In this document: positions 34,987 to 45,307 of the stretch, in pieces
Position numbering within the stretch: position 1 is the first letter of the stretch
Layout: the number at the start of each line of letters is the position of its first letter
Source: Micromussa lordhowensis
Lineage: Eukaryota > Cnidaria > Anthozoa > Scleractinia > Lobophylliidae
Direction: 5' to 3'
Assembly: GCA_964020085.1 (NCBI GenBank)
Contig: OZ026608.1
Location: 17,692,479-17,756,478, forward strand
DNA: 64,000 nucleotides
Made by a program: the position numbers and the translations under genes
The notes under the pieces: generated by a model
The model's database searches: none
Told to the model about the DNA's origin: nothing
What the model saw: the letters and a program-made list of their open reading frames with translations, nothing else

Positions 34987-35712
34987 CACCAGGAATGTGC
35001 TTCTCGGTTGTTCTAGCGTACGCGACAATGTCGAAAGGCATTATGGGTATTGCTGGTTCAAAGTTGGTTGATGAAGCTCGTGACGTTTCAGCGTCAATGA
35101 AGGAAGCGGCACAAACACGTGTACTCATGCTTTCTACTTCCTTCTCGCTTAAGGTGGGGGTTTACCTGAATTAAAGTGAAATTTGAGGAAGTTTAAAGAG
35201 AGATTGAAAGGGGGAGAAAAGGTTATGGAACACCACCAGACAGTTGCCCGACCCCACAATGGCACTCGGGTTGTTAGGCAACTGTTTGGTGTGTATCTAT
35301 CAATTTTTAACTTCAAACTCTAATTTTAAAACAACACCAAATCTTCAAAATTTCCTATTTCCATAAATTTTACTAATCCTTTGAGAAAAACTATCTGTCT
35401 CCAAATAAACCTAAAAATCACCAAAAAATTTACAAAACGGCGCAAAACATAGATGTGTGTAATGAGTGAACAGATTCTTGATTGCTTGAAACGTAAACGA
35501 GATATTTGCATTAAGAACATAATACCAAGCCAAAATACGGCTTTCAGGTGGACCCCCGCCTTAAACACCATGAACCTCAAGTTTACCGCAACCAAGCAAC
35601 GCCAAAGTACCATTACCCATAACACCAATCGGCATTCTCGGCAAGCTTTTCTGGGACAACCTTTGTCGAAACAGCAGTATACCTTAAGCCCTGGGAACGA
35701 GGTTGCAAGATC
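34987..35712 (-). other. inverted copy of the array 5'-flank unit
   Basis: Complement of 55740-56000 and 60020-60300 in the segmental duplication (shared TGTCGAAAGGCATTATGGGT, TTGTCGAAACAGC and others), interrupted by the MITE at 35153-35560. It is the upstream side of the inverted gene at 35955. Confidence 0.7.
35153..35560. mobile_element. 408-bp MITE with TTAA target duplication
   Basis: Ends GGTGGGGGTTTACCTGAA and, complemented, GGCGGGGGTCCACCTGAA. TTAA at 35149-35152 and 35561-35564. The two paralogous sites near 55856 and 60139 lack it (GGTGTTTAAGCGAGAAG), which gives the exact empty site. Interior contains a GACAGTTGCCCGACC / GGGTTGTTAGGCAACTGT hairpin. Confidence 0.85.
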
Positions 35713-35954
35713 TCTACTTACTCCTAATATACAGTCGTGATAATGATAGACTGATACCTTTTCCCCTTCGTTTGCCTCTCGATTTGACAATGCGTGATGT
35801 TGGAGTGCGTGACGTACGAATGCGTGATACAGAAACAGAAAACTGGCACGAGTTTGGACCCGAGCCAACCACACAAACCCTACAAATAATCTGTGCTATG
35901 ATTGACGGATAGCATTTCGGCGTAAGATACAGTGCACGTCCTAAGGTTTCAAGC

Positions 35955-36593
35955 ATGGCGTCAAAGGCGGAAGTTATTTGCTTTCTCTTCAGCTGTTTCT
36001 TTGTGATCGGAAGCGCTACATACTGTAATTACCAGAGTGACTGTTGGTACAGCGAGACTTGTTGCTCAGATAGTGTCTGCAGAAAAACCTGTTACTACTG
36101 TTCTTACGATTACCAATGTGGCACAGGCGAAGAGTGTTGCAATGGCGATTGTTTGTCATCGTGCACTACTAACATTCCAGTCTATACAACTGTTTGGAGC
36201 GGAGGTGTCTATACAACTGTTTGGAGCGGAGGTGTTATTGCCGCCACTATAATCAGCACGATCGTGTTTTTCGCGATCGTTATTTCCATCGTGGCTTGCT
36301 TTTGTTGTGCGTGTTGCCCGTACTACCGCCATCGTTCGCCACCGAGGGCAGTGATTGTGTCGCACCCAGGAAACCAGTCGATCGTGTCGACAACGCAGAC
36401 GTCGACCATGCAGCAGCAGATGCAGCAGTACCCTCCTCCAGGGAATTACAACCAGCCCCCACAAGGCTATGCTCAGCCTCCTCCGCCGTATCCAAGCTAT
36501 CCGCAGCAACCAGGCCAGTATCCTCCACCTCAAGCACAAGGCCAGCCTCCTATGACTCAGCCAGTTAGCACTGGAGAACCCGTCAAGTACTAG
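35955..36593 (+). CDS. Shisa-like cysteine-rich membrane protein, inverted copy
   Basis: Only intact plus-strand member. Single exon, 212 residues: signal peptide MASKAEVICFLFSCFFVIGS plus A, modules CNYQSDC-WYSETCC-SDSVC-RKTC and CSYDYQC-GTGEECC-NGDC-LSSC, a juxtamembrane stretch in which PVYTTVWSGG is followed by a second VYTTVWSGG, transmembrane helix, CFCCACCPYYRHR, Gln/Pro tail with PPPPYPSY (PPxY), and EPVKY. The juxtamembrane duplication is shared, in diverged form (VYTTGLTGG), only with the gene at 49035, and the 3' flanks of the two also match in inverted orientation. They are therefore sister copies separated by an inversion. Confidence 0.93.
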   Translation: MASKAEVICFLFSCFFVIGSATYCNYQSDCWYSETCCSDSVCRKTCYYCSYDYQCGTGEECCNGDCLSSCTTNIPVYTTVWSGGVYTTVWSGGVIAATIISTIVFFAIVISIVACFCCACCPYYRHRSPPRAVIVSHPGNQSIVSTTQTSTMQQQMQQYPPPGNYNQPPQGYAQPPPPYPSYPQQPGQYPPPQAQGQPPMTQPVSTGEPVKY

Positions 36594-39060
36594 AATGGAC
36601 CTTAGGTTACAGTGCAGTCGTTTTTGTCGGGTGAGCAGTGTTGAATTTTGTTCGCGTATCTCGCGGCCATCTTCGAATCGTAAAACGCCTTGTTTTCCGG
36701 AAACGAAGATGTTACGTGCCCGATTATACACACTCGCTCACTCGCTAAAATACGCCTGCAAATGCAAGTAAATGTAGTTTAGAATGGCTCTAGTAATGCT
36801 ACGATGTGGAACAAGCTAGTGAACTCATCGAATTTGTATTTTGTGCAGACAAGTTAGTTTTAAAGTTTTTCTAAAGTAATGCGTATAAATACGAAAATGA
36901 AAAGTAGATTTTCATAGTGAGAACAGTTTATTATTGGAAAATATCATGGACGCTGTGAAGAGCCTTCGAAGTGACCAGATTGCTTTGCTTAAGCCCACGT
37001 TTAGGAGCAATTTCACGAACATTGCTTGCATCTCGGTTTTTTTACTTGAAGTGCACGCTACAATAAATTTGTTCGTAGTCTCTGAACATGTTATGTTCCT
37101 TTGTGTAATAACCCGTGTTTAATTTCCTTAGTACTTCAGTTTCTGTTTTTAATTTCCTCAATTGGGAAGTCGCGTTGATGTAATTAAGTCGCATTAATTT
37201 CGAATACCTTAATTAAGACAAGCGTTTATTTCCTAATAACACCATTGAGCAGTCTAGTTTTCGCTTTTCGTACTTACCCAAGTAGCAGGTTACTTAAAGT
37301 TCATTTTGTTTTCTGATTTAGTAGTGATATTTCTTGAAAATAACTTATGCCAAATTACGCACGACGCCTGATCAGTTCTACCGGCAACCTAGGGCAGGGA
37401 ACTGCGAAGGGAACCCTACCCCAGGGGGAACAGCCCGGGAGTCTTCCCCTATATGGGCTATATAGGTATGTGAAGCCCCTAAGGGTATTGTTTTTTAGCC
37501 GTGAGTGGTCACAAATAGGGTATCGATTTCACCCATTTTGATCATAAATAAGGTATGGTTTTTACGACTGAATTTTTAATTCAGTCAGTTACGTGGTGGG
37601 TCGGCTGACACTCGCTCGGTTAGACGTCGATCATCCGTAACCTTTTTGACGGAATACCGCTGGACGGTAGGTTCAGTTTCCTTAAAATTACTCAACATCT
37701 CCGTATGATATAAGTCTTTTTGAAAGCTATTTTTAAACTCGCACAAAGGCACACGTGGCGAATGAAAGAAATAATAGAACAAACACACTCTTGATTGTTG
37801 TTGGTTCGATGCTAATTTCGGAAACAGTGGCTGGTAACCAGCCCTTCTAGAGTGATTTTAATTAACCCGTAACAGTTAGTGCGTAAGAGTCACAGCTAAA
37901 CAAAAGAAAACAACGGAATTAGTGCGTAATACTAACTAATAGTGTAGTAACTATTTCACGGGTTTAGTAAAATAACTCTAAAGCAAAGAGATCATAAGAA
38001 ACGTTTGATTTCGTAAAAGTAAAAAAGATAACTCACAACAATTTTTCAAATTATTGCGCATAGCTGCTTGTAGATCTATGGTGTTCATGGCATCTTAAAA
38101 GCTTTCGTGCTATTGATAACATCTGTGAGGCAAAAAGAAACATGTCACTAATGGAGAAGTCACGGAAACACGAATAAACTCTTGATTGTTATCTAAAAAA
38201 ACGAATGTAAAGAAAATTATCTGTGATGAGTATATTCCTCTCCTGCTTGGATTAAGAGAGACAAAAAAAACATTCACCTCAGCTTCTAAAAAGAATTCTT
38301 ACAGGAGAGTGTCGAGTACAAGGTATGTCCGCTTTTACTTTTTATTATGCGTCTTCACTGTTTGCGTAAGTTATGCCTGAAAACCTGAATAACGTAGTTT
38401 GTGCCGCAATCAATAGTTTCATTTTTAGTTGATTAATTCTGGTAACTTGAATAACAAAAATATATATTTATAAAAGATAAATGACGCACACATTTCCAAA
38501 ATGAAAAATCCTGGAATTTCAAAGTCAAATTAATTTTTAAAAAATTCAGTCGTGGCTCGAAGAGCGCTTTAATTGCAGTCTAGTCTTTAATTGGGCATGT
38601 TTTCTAGAAGAAGCTTCTTTTTCGTCATTATCGATAAGACCATCAACAAAAGCTCTTCAACATGCCTTTAATTCGTCGGTCTGAACTAGGGAACTAAATA
38701 CAAGGCAGGTATGAAAAAAGGTATTGAGTTATGGTCACGTCATAAATAGGGTATCGAATTGTTTGTTAGGTCATGACCAAATAGGGTCGGTGCAAAGACC
38801 CCACCCAATTGTTCTCCCTCCCCCTGGGGTGAACAGTCACTTGCGGAAGAGAATGATAATGAAGCAAGGCTGATTACTACGGTGAAAACGTAACACGGAA
38901 GGCTTTATTCGCGGGCTAACAAAAGTGTTGTGTATCTTGACTTTGTGACTCAACGCGTCTCTCCAAGTAGATTAATTAAGAAGGTAATAAACTGTTTTAA
39001 CAACGGGTTTTTCTGTTCTGAACTCTAAAACGGGGACACGGGCATTGAAGGGCCTAACTA
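36594..39060. other. 3' flank of the inverted gene, no further gene
   Basis: 36600-37330 and 38700-38990 are complementary to 47700-49030 (3' side of the gene at 49035). 37440-38700 is an extra segment not present there; it contains ACGACTGAATTTTTAATTCAGTC and AAAAAATTCAGTCGTGGC, the latter also near 33036. The short ORFs here have no recognisable domain. Confidence 0.5.
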
Positions 39061-39234
39061 CAGTGGAATCCCGATTACTCGAACCCTTTTTCGAACTATG
39101 CGATAACTCGAACCAAACGTTGCTTCCTCTCCTCAGCCGAACACTGCAATTTTACCCCCGATTTCTCGAACTCTCCGATTTTTCGAACCAGTTTTTCCTT
39201 TCCCTTGGAGGTTCGAAAAATCGGAATTCCACTG
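39061..39234. mobile_element. 174-bp pogo/Tigger-like MITE
   Basis: CAGTGGAATCCCGATTACTC at the left and its partner GGAATTCCACTG at the right, flanked by TA (39059-39060, 39235-39236). The paralogous positions 41476 and 43822 are uninterrupted (GGCCTAACTGCCTGG). Confidence 0.8.
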
Positions 39235-40033
39235 TAGCTGGAAACTTGTGTGCTTGACTCTGTGAAATTAACTTGACTTGGGAATTAGCTCGCAGCAGCA
39301 ACTCGCTTGCTGGGGGAGAGTAACTTCTCACGGGTTCCAAAGTACCGTCGGTTCTGCTACAACTGGAAATAAGGACACTCGTAGAACTTGAACTTCATCT
39401 GTTTATTCTTACTTCTTCAACTTCCACGCAAATCGTCGAGATGTAAATCCTATTATGAAAATAAGAGTACTCTATGTACACTAATAAAATACACGATTGC
39501 ATCATCTTAGGTACAATCGACAAAAGGCTGAATAAAGTCAGCTTGAAAACTGAATAAATTCAGTAGAATGAGTAAAGCCAGCTTGAAGCCTAGATAAATT
39601 CAGCTGACGAATAGTAATCTCAACAAAACTAGTTTGTAGTGTACCTCTACAGAATATAGGTTCAGCTTAGAAAGCTGTGTAAAGTCAGTTGAGTTTTCCT
39701 TTCGTTGTATAAATTCATTCTATTTAACCCGCATACGTTGTACTCAGTATGAAAATCTACCTTTTTTACTGAAACCCATTACTTTTGAAAAAGTAAGTTG
39801 CCGCCACAAAACATAAATTCGATGAGTTCACTAGCTTGTTCACATCACTCGAGCCATTCTAAAACTACATATACTTGCATTTGCTGCGTTTTTTTGCGAG
39901 TGAGCGAGTGTATCATCAGGCGGGCGTAATCTTCGTTACCTCAAAACAAGGGGAGGCCCTGCGTTTTACGATTCGAATACGCCAACAAAATTCAACACTG
40001 CTCACCCGACAAAAACGCCCGCACTGTTCCATT
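39235..40033. other. array-unit spacer with short CAGCTTGAA/AATTCAGCT repeats
   Basis: Conserved in the units at 41480-42350, 43830-44695, 46170-46894, 58030-58864 and 61850-62689. Contains degenerate short repeats of the AATAAAGTCAGCTTGAAAAC type and ends with the 3' UTR of the gene at 40034. Confidence 0.6.
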
Positions 40034-40645
40034 CTAGTACTTGACGGGCTCTCCAGCGCTGACTGGCTGAGGCATAGGAGGCTGGCCTTGTGCTTGAGGC
40101 GGAGGATACTGGCCTGGTTGCTGCGGATAGCTTGGATACGGCGGAGGAGGCTGAGCATAGCCTTGAGGGGGCTGGTTGTAATTCGCTGGAGGAGGGTACT
40201 GCTGCATCTGCTGCTGCATGGCCGACGTCTGCGTTGTCGACACAATCGACTGGTTTCCCGGCTGCGACACTATCACTGCCCTCGGTGGCGAACGATGGCG
40301 GTAGTACGGGCAACACGCACAACAAAAGCAAGCCATGATGGAAATAACGATCGCGAAAAACACGATCGTACTGATTATAGTGGCGGCAATAACACCTCCG
40401 CTCCAAACAGTTGTATAGACTGGAATGTTAGTAGTGCACGATGACAAACAATCGCCATTGCAACACTCTTCGCCTGTGCCACATTGGTAATCGTAAGAAC
40501 AGTAGTAACAGGTTTGTCTGCAGACACTATCTGAACAACAACTCTCGCTGTACCAACAGTCACTCTGGTAATTACAGTATGTAGCGCTTCCCATCACAAA
40601 GAAACAGCTGAAGAGAAAGCAAATAACTTCCGCCTTTGACGCCAT
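40034..40645 (-). CDS. Shisa-like cysteine-rich membrane protein, subfamily b
   Basis: Single exon, 203 residues. Signal peptide 1-21; cysteines 24, 30, 36, 37, 42, 46 (module 1) and 49, 55, 61, 62, 66, 70 (module 2), each C-x5-C-x5-CC-x3/4-C-x3-C; juxtamembrane TTNIPVYTTVWSGG; transmembrane helix about 84-107; CFCCACC; cytoplasmic tail with IVSTTQTSAMQQQMQQ, NYNQPPQGYAQ, PPPPYPSY (PPxY) and terminal EPVKY. Nearly identical, together with its flanks, to the genes at 42351 and 44696. Predicted at the cell surface or in endomembranes; the partner is probably a WW-domain protein (inference). Confidence 0.93.
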   Translation of the reverse strand: MASKAEVICFLFSCFFVMGSATYCNYQSDCWYSESCCSDSVCRQTCYYCSYDYQCGTGEECCNGDCLSSCTTNIPVYTTVWSGGVIAATIISTIVFFAIVISIMACFCCACCPYYRHRSPPRAVIVSQPGNQSIVSTTQTSAMQQQMQQYPPPANYNQPPQGYAQPPPPYPSYPQQPGQYPPPQAQGQPPMPQPVSAGEPVKY

Positions 40646-42350
40646 GCTTGAAACTTTAGGACGTGCACTGTATCTTACGCCGAAATGCTATCCGTCAATC
40701 ATACCACAGATTATTTGTAGGGTTTGCGTGGTTGGCTCGGGTCCAAACTCGTGCCAGTTTTTCTGTTTCTGCATTACGCATTCGTACGTCAGGCACTCGA
40801 AACGTCACGCATTGTCAAATCGAGAGACAAACGAAGGGGAAAAGGTATCAGTCTATCATTATCACGACTGTATATTAGGAGTCATAAGTAAGTAGAGATC
40901 TTCAAATCTTGACATAGGAACTGCTAATTTTCATGAGGTGGGAGTGCAGCTAGGTGGGATTCCGATGGGGGGAAATGCCGCAGAATATGGTCTTAGATGG
41001 GGGGAGGTGTGGGGCGACTCAAAATAAGCCCCCTTGAAAGTGTAATGGTATCATCAACAATAGTGTGGAAATTCTGCTAGAATGCAAAAAATTGCATTCC
41101 AGATGTTCTGAAAATTTGAATTTATCCTGAGAAACACACCCCTGAAGCCATCTACAGCATTACTATACAAAACAGGATCGCCTGACTCGCTCCTATCACC
41201 TCAAGGAGATAGAGAAAAGAACAAAATATGCCGAGAGAACAGCAACAAAAATTTATAGGAACTGTGCACTTCGTGTAAAAATCCGAGACGCAAACAATGT
41301 TCGTAAAATAATGGAAATTAACGCTCCATCTAATCAATGACACGGAAATTAAAGTTAAAAAAATTACCGCGTCTTCACGAAGCGTTAATTTGTTTTAAGA
41401 AGGTAATAAACTGTTGTAACAACGGGTTTTTCTGTTCTGAACTCTAAAACGGGGACACGGTCCTTGAAGGGCCTAACTGCCTGGAAACTTGTGTGCTTAA
41501 CTCTATGAAATTAACTTGACTTGGGAATTAGCTCGCAGCAGCAACTCGCTTTGCTGCGGGAGAGGAACTTCTCACAGGTTCCAAAGTACCGTCGGTTCTG
41601 CTACAACTGCAAATAAGGACACTCGTGGAATTTGAACTTTACGTGTTTATTCTTATTTCTTCAACTTCAACGTAAATCCTAAATCGTCGAGATGTAAATC
41701 GTATTATGAAAATAAGAGTACTCTATTTACACTAATGAAATACAGGATTGCATCATCTTAGATACAATTGACAAAAGGCTGAATAAAGTCAGCTTGAAAA
41801 CTGAAAGTAGCCTGAATTAATTCAGCTGCAGCTTGAGTAAAGGCAGCTTGAAGCCTAGATAAATTCAGCTGACGAATGGCGTTCTCAACAAAGCTAGTTT
41901 TTACACGGTATACATCTACAGGCTATATGTTTACTGGAGTCAATTGAGTTTTCCTTTCGTATTAATTCATTCTATTTAACCCGCATACAAAATGGTATTT
42001 ATCCAGGTGTATGATCTAAAGTTTAAGTTTAATAAAGTCTCCTAACATTGTACTCAGTATGAAAATGTACTTTTTTTACTTAAACGCATTACTTTTCAAA
42101 AAGTAACTTGTCCCCACAATACACAAATTCGATGAGTTCACTAGCTTGTTCACACCGTAGCATTACTCGAGCCATTCTAAACTACATATACTTGCATTTG
42201 CTGCGTTTTTTTGCGAGTGAGCGAGTGTATGATCAGGCGGGCCTAATCTTCGTTACCTCAAAACAAGGGGAGGTCCTGCGTTTTACGATTCGAATACGCC
42301 AACAAAATTCAACACTGCTCACCCGACAAAAACGCCCGCACTGTTCCATT
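40646..42350. other. array-unit spacer: promoter plus upstream unit sequence
   Basis: Promoter block TTGGCTCGGGTCCAAACTCG at 40732-40751 and TACGTCAGGCACTCG/AACGTCACGCATTGTC repeats at 40780-40820. Then unit sequence shared with 43230-44300 and 45570-46690. No other gene. Confidence 0.6.
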
Positions 42351-42962
42351 CTAGTACTTGACGGGCTCTCCAGCGCTGACTGGCTGAGGCATAGGAGGCT
42401 GGCCTTGTGCTTGAGGCGGAGGATACTGGCCTGGTTGCTGCGGATAGCTTGGATACGGCGGAGGAGGCTGAGCATAGCCTTGAGGGGGCTGGTTGTAATT
42501 CCCTGGAGGAGGGTACTGCTGCATCTGCTGCTGCATGGCCGACGTCTGCGTTGTCGACACGATCGACTGGTTTCCCGGCTGCGACACAATCACTGCCCTC
42601 GGTGGCGAACGATGGCGGTAGTACGGGCAACACGCACAACAAAAGCAAGCCACGATGGAAATAACGATCGCGAAAAAGACGATCGTGCTGATTATAGTGG
42701 CAGCAATAACGCCTCCGCTCCAAACAGTTGTATAGACTGGAATGTTAGTAGTGCACGATGACAAACAATCGCCATTGCAACACTCTTCGCCTGTGCCACA
42801 TTGGTAATCGTAAGAACAGTAGTAACAGTTTTTTCTGCAGACACTATCTGAACAACAAGTCTCGCTGTACCAACAGTCACTCTGGTAATTACAGTATGTA
42901 GCGCTTCCGATCACAAAGAAACAGCTGAAGAGAAAGCAAATAACTTCCGCCTTTGACGCCAT
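42351..42962 (-). CDS. Shisa-like cysteine-rich membrane protein, subfamily b
   Basis: Single exon, 203 residues from MASKAEV at 42962. The frame is open for 66 more codons upstream, but that part is promoter sequence common to all copies and would bury the signal peptide, so the internal Met is chosen. Differs from the 40034 product at a few sites (SETCC, CRKNC, IVACF in the membrane segment). Modules, PPPPYPSY and EPVKY intact. Distance to the next start is 2.3 kb, the basic unit length. Confidence 0.93.
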   Translation of the reverse strand: MASKAEVICFLFSCFFVIGSATYCNYQSDCWYSETCCSDSVCRKNCYYCSYDYQCGTGEECCNGDCLSSCTTNIPVYTTVWSGGVIAATIISTIVFFAIVISIVACFCCACCPYYRHRSPPRAVIVSQPGNQSIVSTTQTSAMQQQMQQYPPPGNYNQPPQGYAQPPPPYPSYPQQPGQYPPPQAQGQPPMPQPVSAGEPVKY

Positions 42963-44695
42963 GCTTGAAACCTTAGGACGTGCACTGTATCTTACGCCAA
43001 AATGCTGTCCATCAATCATACCACAGATTATTTGTAGGGTTTGTGAGGTTGGCTCGGGTCCAAACTCGTGCCAGTTTTCTGTTTGTGCATTACGCATTCG
43101 TACGTCACGCACTCGAAAGTGACGCACTCGAACGTCACGCATTGTCAAATCGAGAGGCAAACGAAGGGGAAAAGGTATCAGTCTATCATTATCACGACTG
43201 TATATTAGGAGTCATAAGTAAGTAGAGATCTTCAAATCTTGACATAGGAACTGCTAATTTTCATGAGGTGGGAGTGCAGATAGGTGGGATTCCGATAGGG
43301 GGAACTGAAATACCGCAGAATATGGTCTTAGATGGGGGGAGGTGTGGGGCGACTCAAAATTAGCCCCCATGAAAGTGTAATGGTATCATCAACAATAGTG
43401 TGGAAATTCGGCTAGAATGCAAAAAATTGCATTCCAGATGTTCTGAAAATTTGAATTTATCCTGAGAAACACACCCCTGAAGCCATCTACAGCATTACTA
43501 TAAAAAACAGGATCGCCTCACTCGCTCCTATCAGCTGAAGGAGATAGACGTGACTTATTACAGAAAAGAACAAAATATGCCGAGAGAACAGCAACAAATT
43601 TATAGAAACTTTGTACTTGTGTAAAACTCCGAGACGCAAACAATGTTCGTAAAATAATGGAAATTAACGCTTCATCTAATCAATGACACGGAAATTAAAG
43701 TTCAAAAAATTACCGCGTCTTCACGAAGCGTTAATTTCTTTTAAGAAGGTAATAAACTGTTGGAACAACGGGTTTTTCTGTTCTGAACTCTAAAACGGGG
43801 ACACGGTCCTTGAAGGGCCTAACTGCCTGGAAACTTGTGTGCTTAACTCTATGAAATTAACTTGACTTGGCAATTAGCTCGCAGCAGCAACTCGCTTTGC
43901 TGCGGGAGAGGAACATCTCTCGGGTTCCAAAGTACCGTCGGTTCTGCTACAACTGCAAATAAGGACACTCGTAGAACTTAAACTTCACGTGTTTATTCTT
44001 ATTTCTTCAACTTCGACGTAAATCGTAAATCGTCGAGATGTAAATCGTATTATGAAAATCAGAGTACTCTATTTACACTAACGAAATACTGACAGGATTG
44101 CATCATCTTAGGTACAATCGACAAAAGGATGAATAAAGTCAGTTTGAAAACTGAAAGTAGCCTGAATTAATTCAGCTGCAGCTTGAGTAAAGGCAGCTTG
44201 AAGCCTAGATAAATTCAGCTGACGAATGGCGTTCTCAACAAAGCTAGTTTTTAGTATACATCTACAGGTTATATGTTTACTGAAGTCAATTGAGTTTTCC
44301 TTTCGTTGTATTAATTCATTCTATTTAACCCGCATACAAAATGTTATTTATCCAGGTGTATGATCTAAAGTTTAAGCTTAATAAAGTCTCCTAACATTGT
44401 ACTCATATGAAAATGTACTTTTTTTACTTAAACCCATTACTTTTCAAAAAGTAAGTTGTCACAAAACACAGATTCGATGAGTTCACTAGCTTGTTCACAT
44501 CGTAGCATTACTCGCGCCAATCTAAACTACATATACTTGCATTTGCTGCGTTTTTTTGCGAGTGAGCGAGTGTATGATCAGGCGGGCGTAATCTTCGTTA
44601 CCTCAAAACAAGGGGAGGCCCTGCGTTTTGCGATTCGAATACGCCAACAAAATTCAACACTGCTCACCCGACAAAAACGCCCGCACTGTTCCATT
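42963..44695. other. array-unit spacer
   Basis: Promoter, upstream unit sequence and the 3' flank of the next gene; nearly identical in order to 40646-42350. No separate gene. Confidence 0.6.
43047..43145 (-). promoter_or_regulatory. conserved promoter block and TGACGT repeat cluster
   Basis: TTGGCTCGGGTCCAAACTCG (43049-43068), then four units of the type (T)ACGTCACGCACTCGA at about 43100-43145. In gene orientation these read TGCGTGACGT, which contains the CRE/ATF half-site TGACGT. The same pair of elements precedes the genes starting at 31809, 35955, 40645, 45307, 47479, 49586, 59443 and 63277, with one to four repeat units; the 59443 copy has a variant block. Position is 85-185 bp upstream of the start codon. 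Transcription-factor assignment is inference. Confidence 0.55.
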
Positions 44696-45307
44696 CTAGT
44701 ACTTGACGGGCTCTCCAGCGCTGACTGGCTGAGGCATAGGAGGCTGGCCTTGTGCTTGAGGCGGAGGATACTGGCCTGGTTGCTGCGGATAGCTTGGATA
44801 CGGCGGAGGAGGCTGAGCATAGCCTTGAGGGGGCTGGTTGTAATTCCCTGGAGGAGGGTACTGCTGCATCTGCTGCTGCATGGCCGACGTCTGCGTTGTG
44901 GACACGATGGACTGGTTTCCCGGCTGCGACACAATCACTGCCCTCGCTGGCGAACGATGGCGGTAGTACGGGCAACACGCACAACAAAAGCAAGCCACGA
45001 TGGAAATAACGATCGCAAAAAACACGATCGTGCTGATTATAGTGGCGGCAATAACACCTTCGCTCCAAACAGTTGTATAGACTGGAATGTTAGTAGTGCA
45101 CGATGACAAACAATCGCCATTGCAACACTCTTCGCCTGTGCCACATTGGTAATCGTAAGAACAGTAGTAACAGTTTTTTCTGCAGACACTATCTGAACAA
45201 CAAGTCTCGCTGTACCAACAGTCACTCTGGTAATTACAGTATGTAGCGCTTCCGATCACAAAGAAACAGCTGAAGAGAAAGCAAATAACTTCCGCCATTG
45301 ACGCCAT
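44696..45307 (-). CDS. Shisa-like cysteine-rich membrane protein, subfamily b
   Basis: Single exon, 203 residues. Start MASMAEV, otherwise the subfamily-b signal peptide. Both cysteine modules are intact; the juxtamembrane GG is changed to EG (VWSEGV) and the post-membrane SPP to SPA. PPPPYPSY and EPVKY present. Lies 2.35 kb from the gene at 42351 with matching flanks, so this trio is the youngest tandem block. Confidence 0.93.
   Translation of the reverse strand: MASMAEVICFLFSCFFVIGSATYCNYQSDCWYSETCCSDSVCRKNCYYCSYDYQCGTGEECCNGDCLSSCTTNIPVYTTVWSEGVIAATIISTIVFFAIVISIVACFCCACCPYYRHRSPARAVIVSQPGNQSIVSTTQTSAMQQQMQQYPPPGNYNQPPQGYAQPPPPYPSYPQQPGQYPPPQAQGQPPMPQPVSAGEPVKY

Noticed and set aside
35955..36593. 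Cysteine modules with knottin-like spacing, considered as a secreted toxin
   Set aside because: A transmembrane helix and a long cytoplasmic tail follow, there is no propeptide or cleavage motif, and paralogues all keep the membrane anchor. Only a fold resemblance is claimed.
42963..43160. 66-codon N-terminal extension of the gene at 42351
   Set aside because: The stretch is promoter DNA common to all copies, is closed by stops in most of them, and would hide the signal peptide.
44456..45106. Long plus-strand ORF (216 residues, Leu/Arg/Trp-rich) opposite a Shisa-like gene, repeated opposite most copies
   Set aside because: It is the antisense shadow of the Pro/Tyr/Gln-rich tail and cysteine modules. 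It has no start context of its own and its reading varies with synonymous changes in the true gene.
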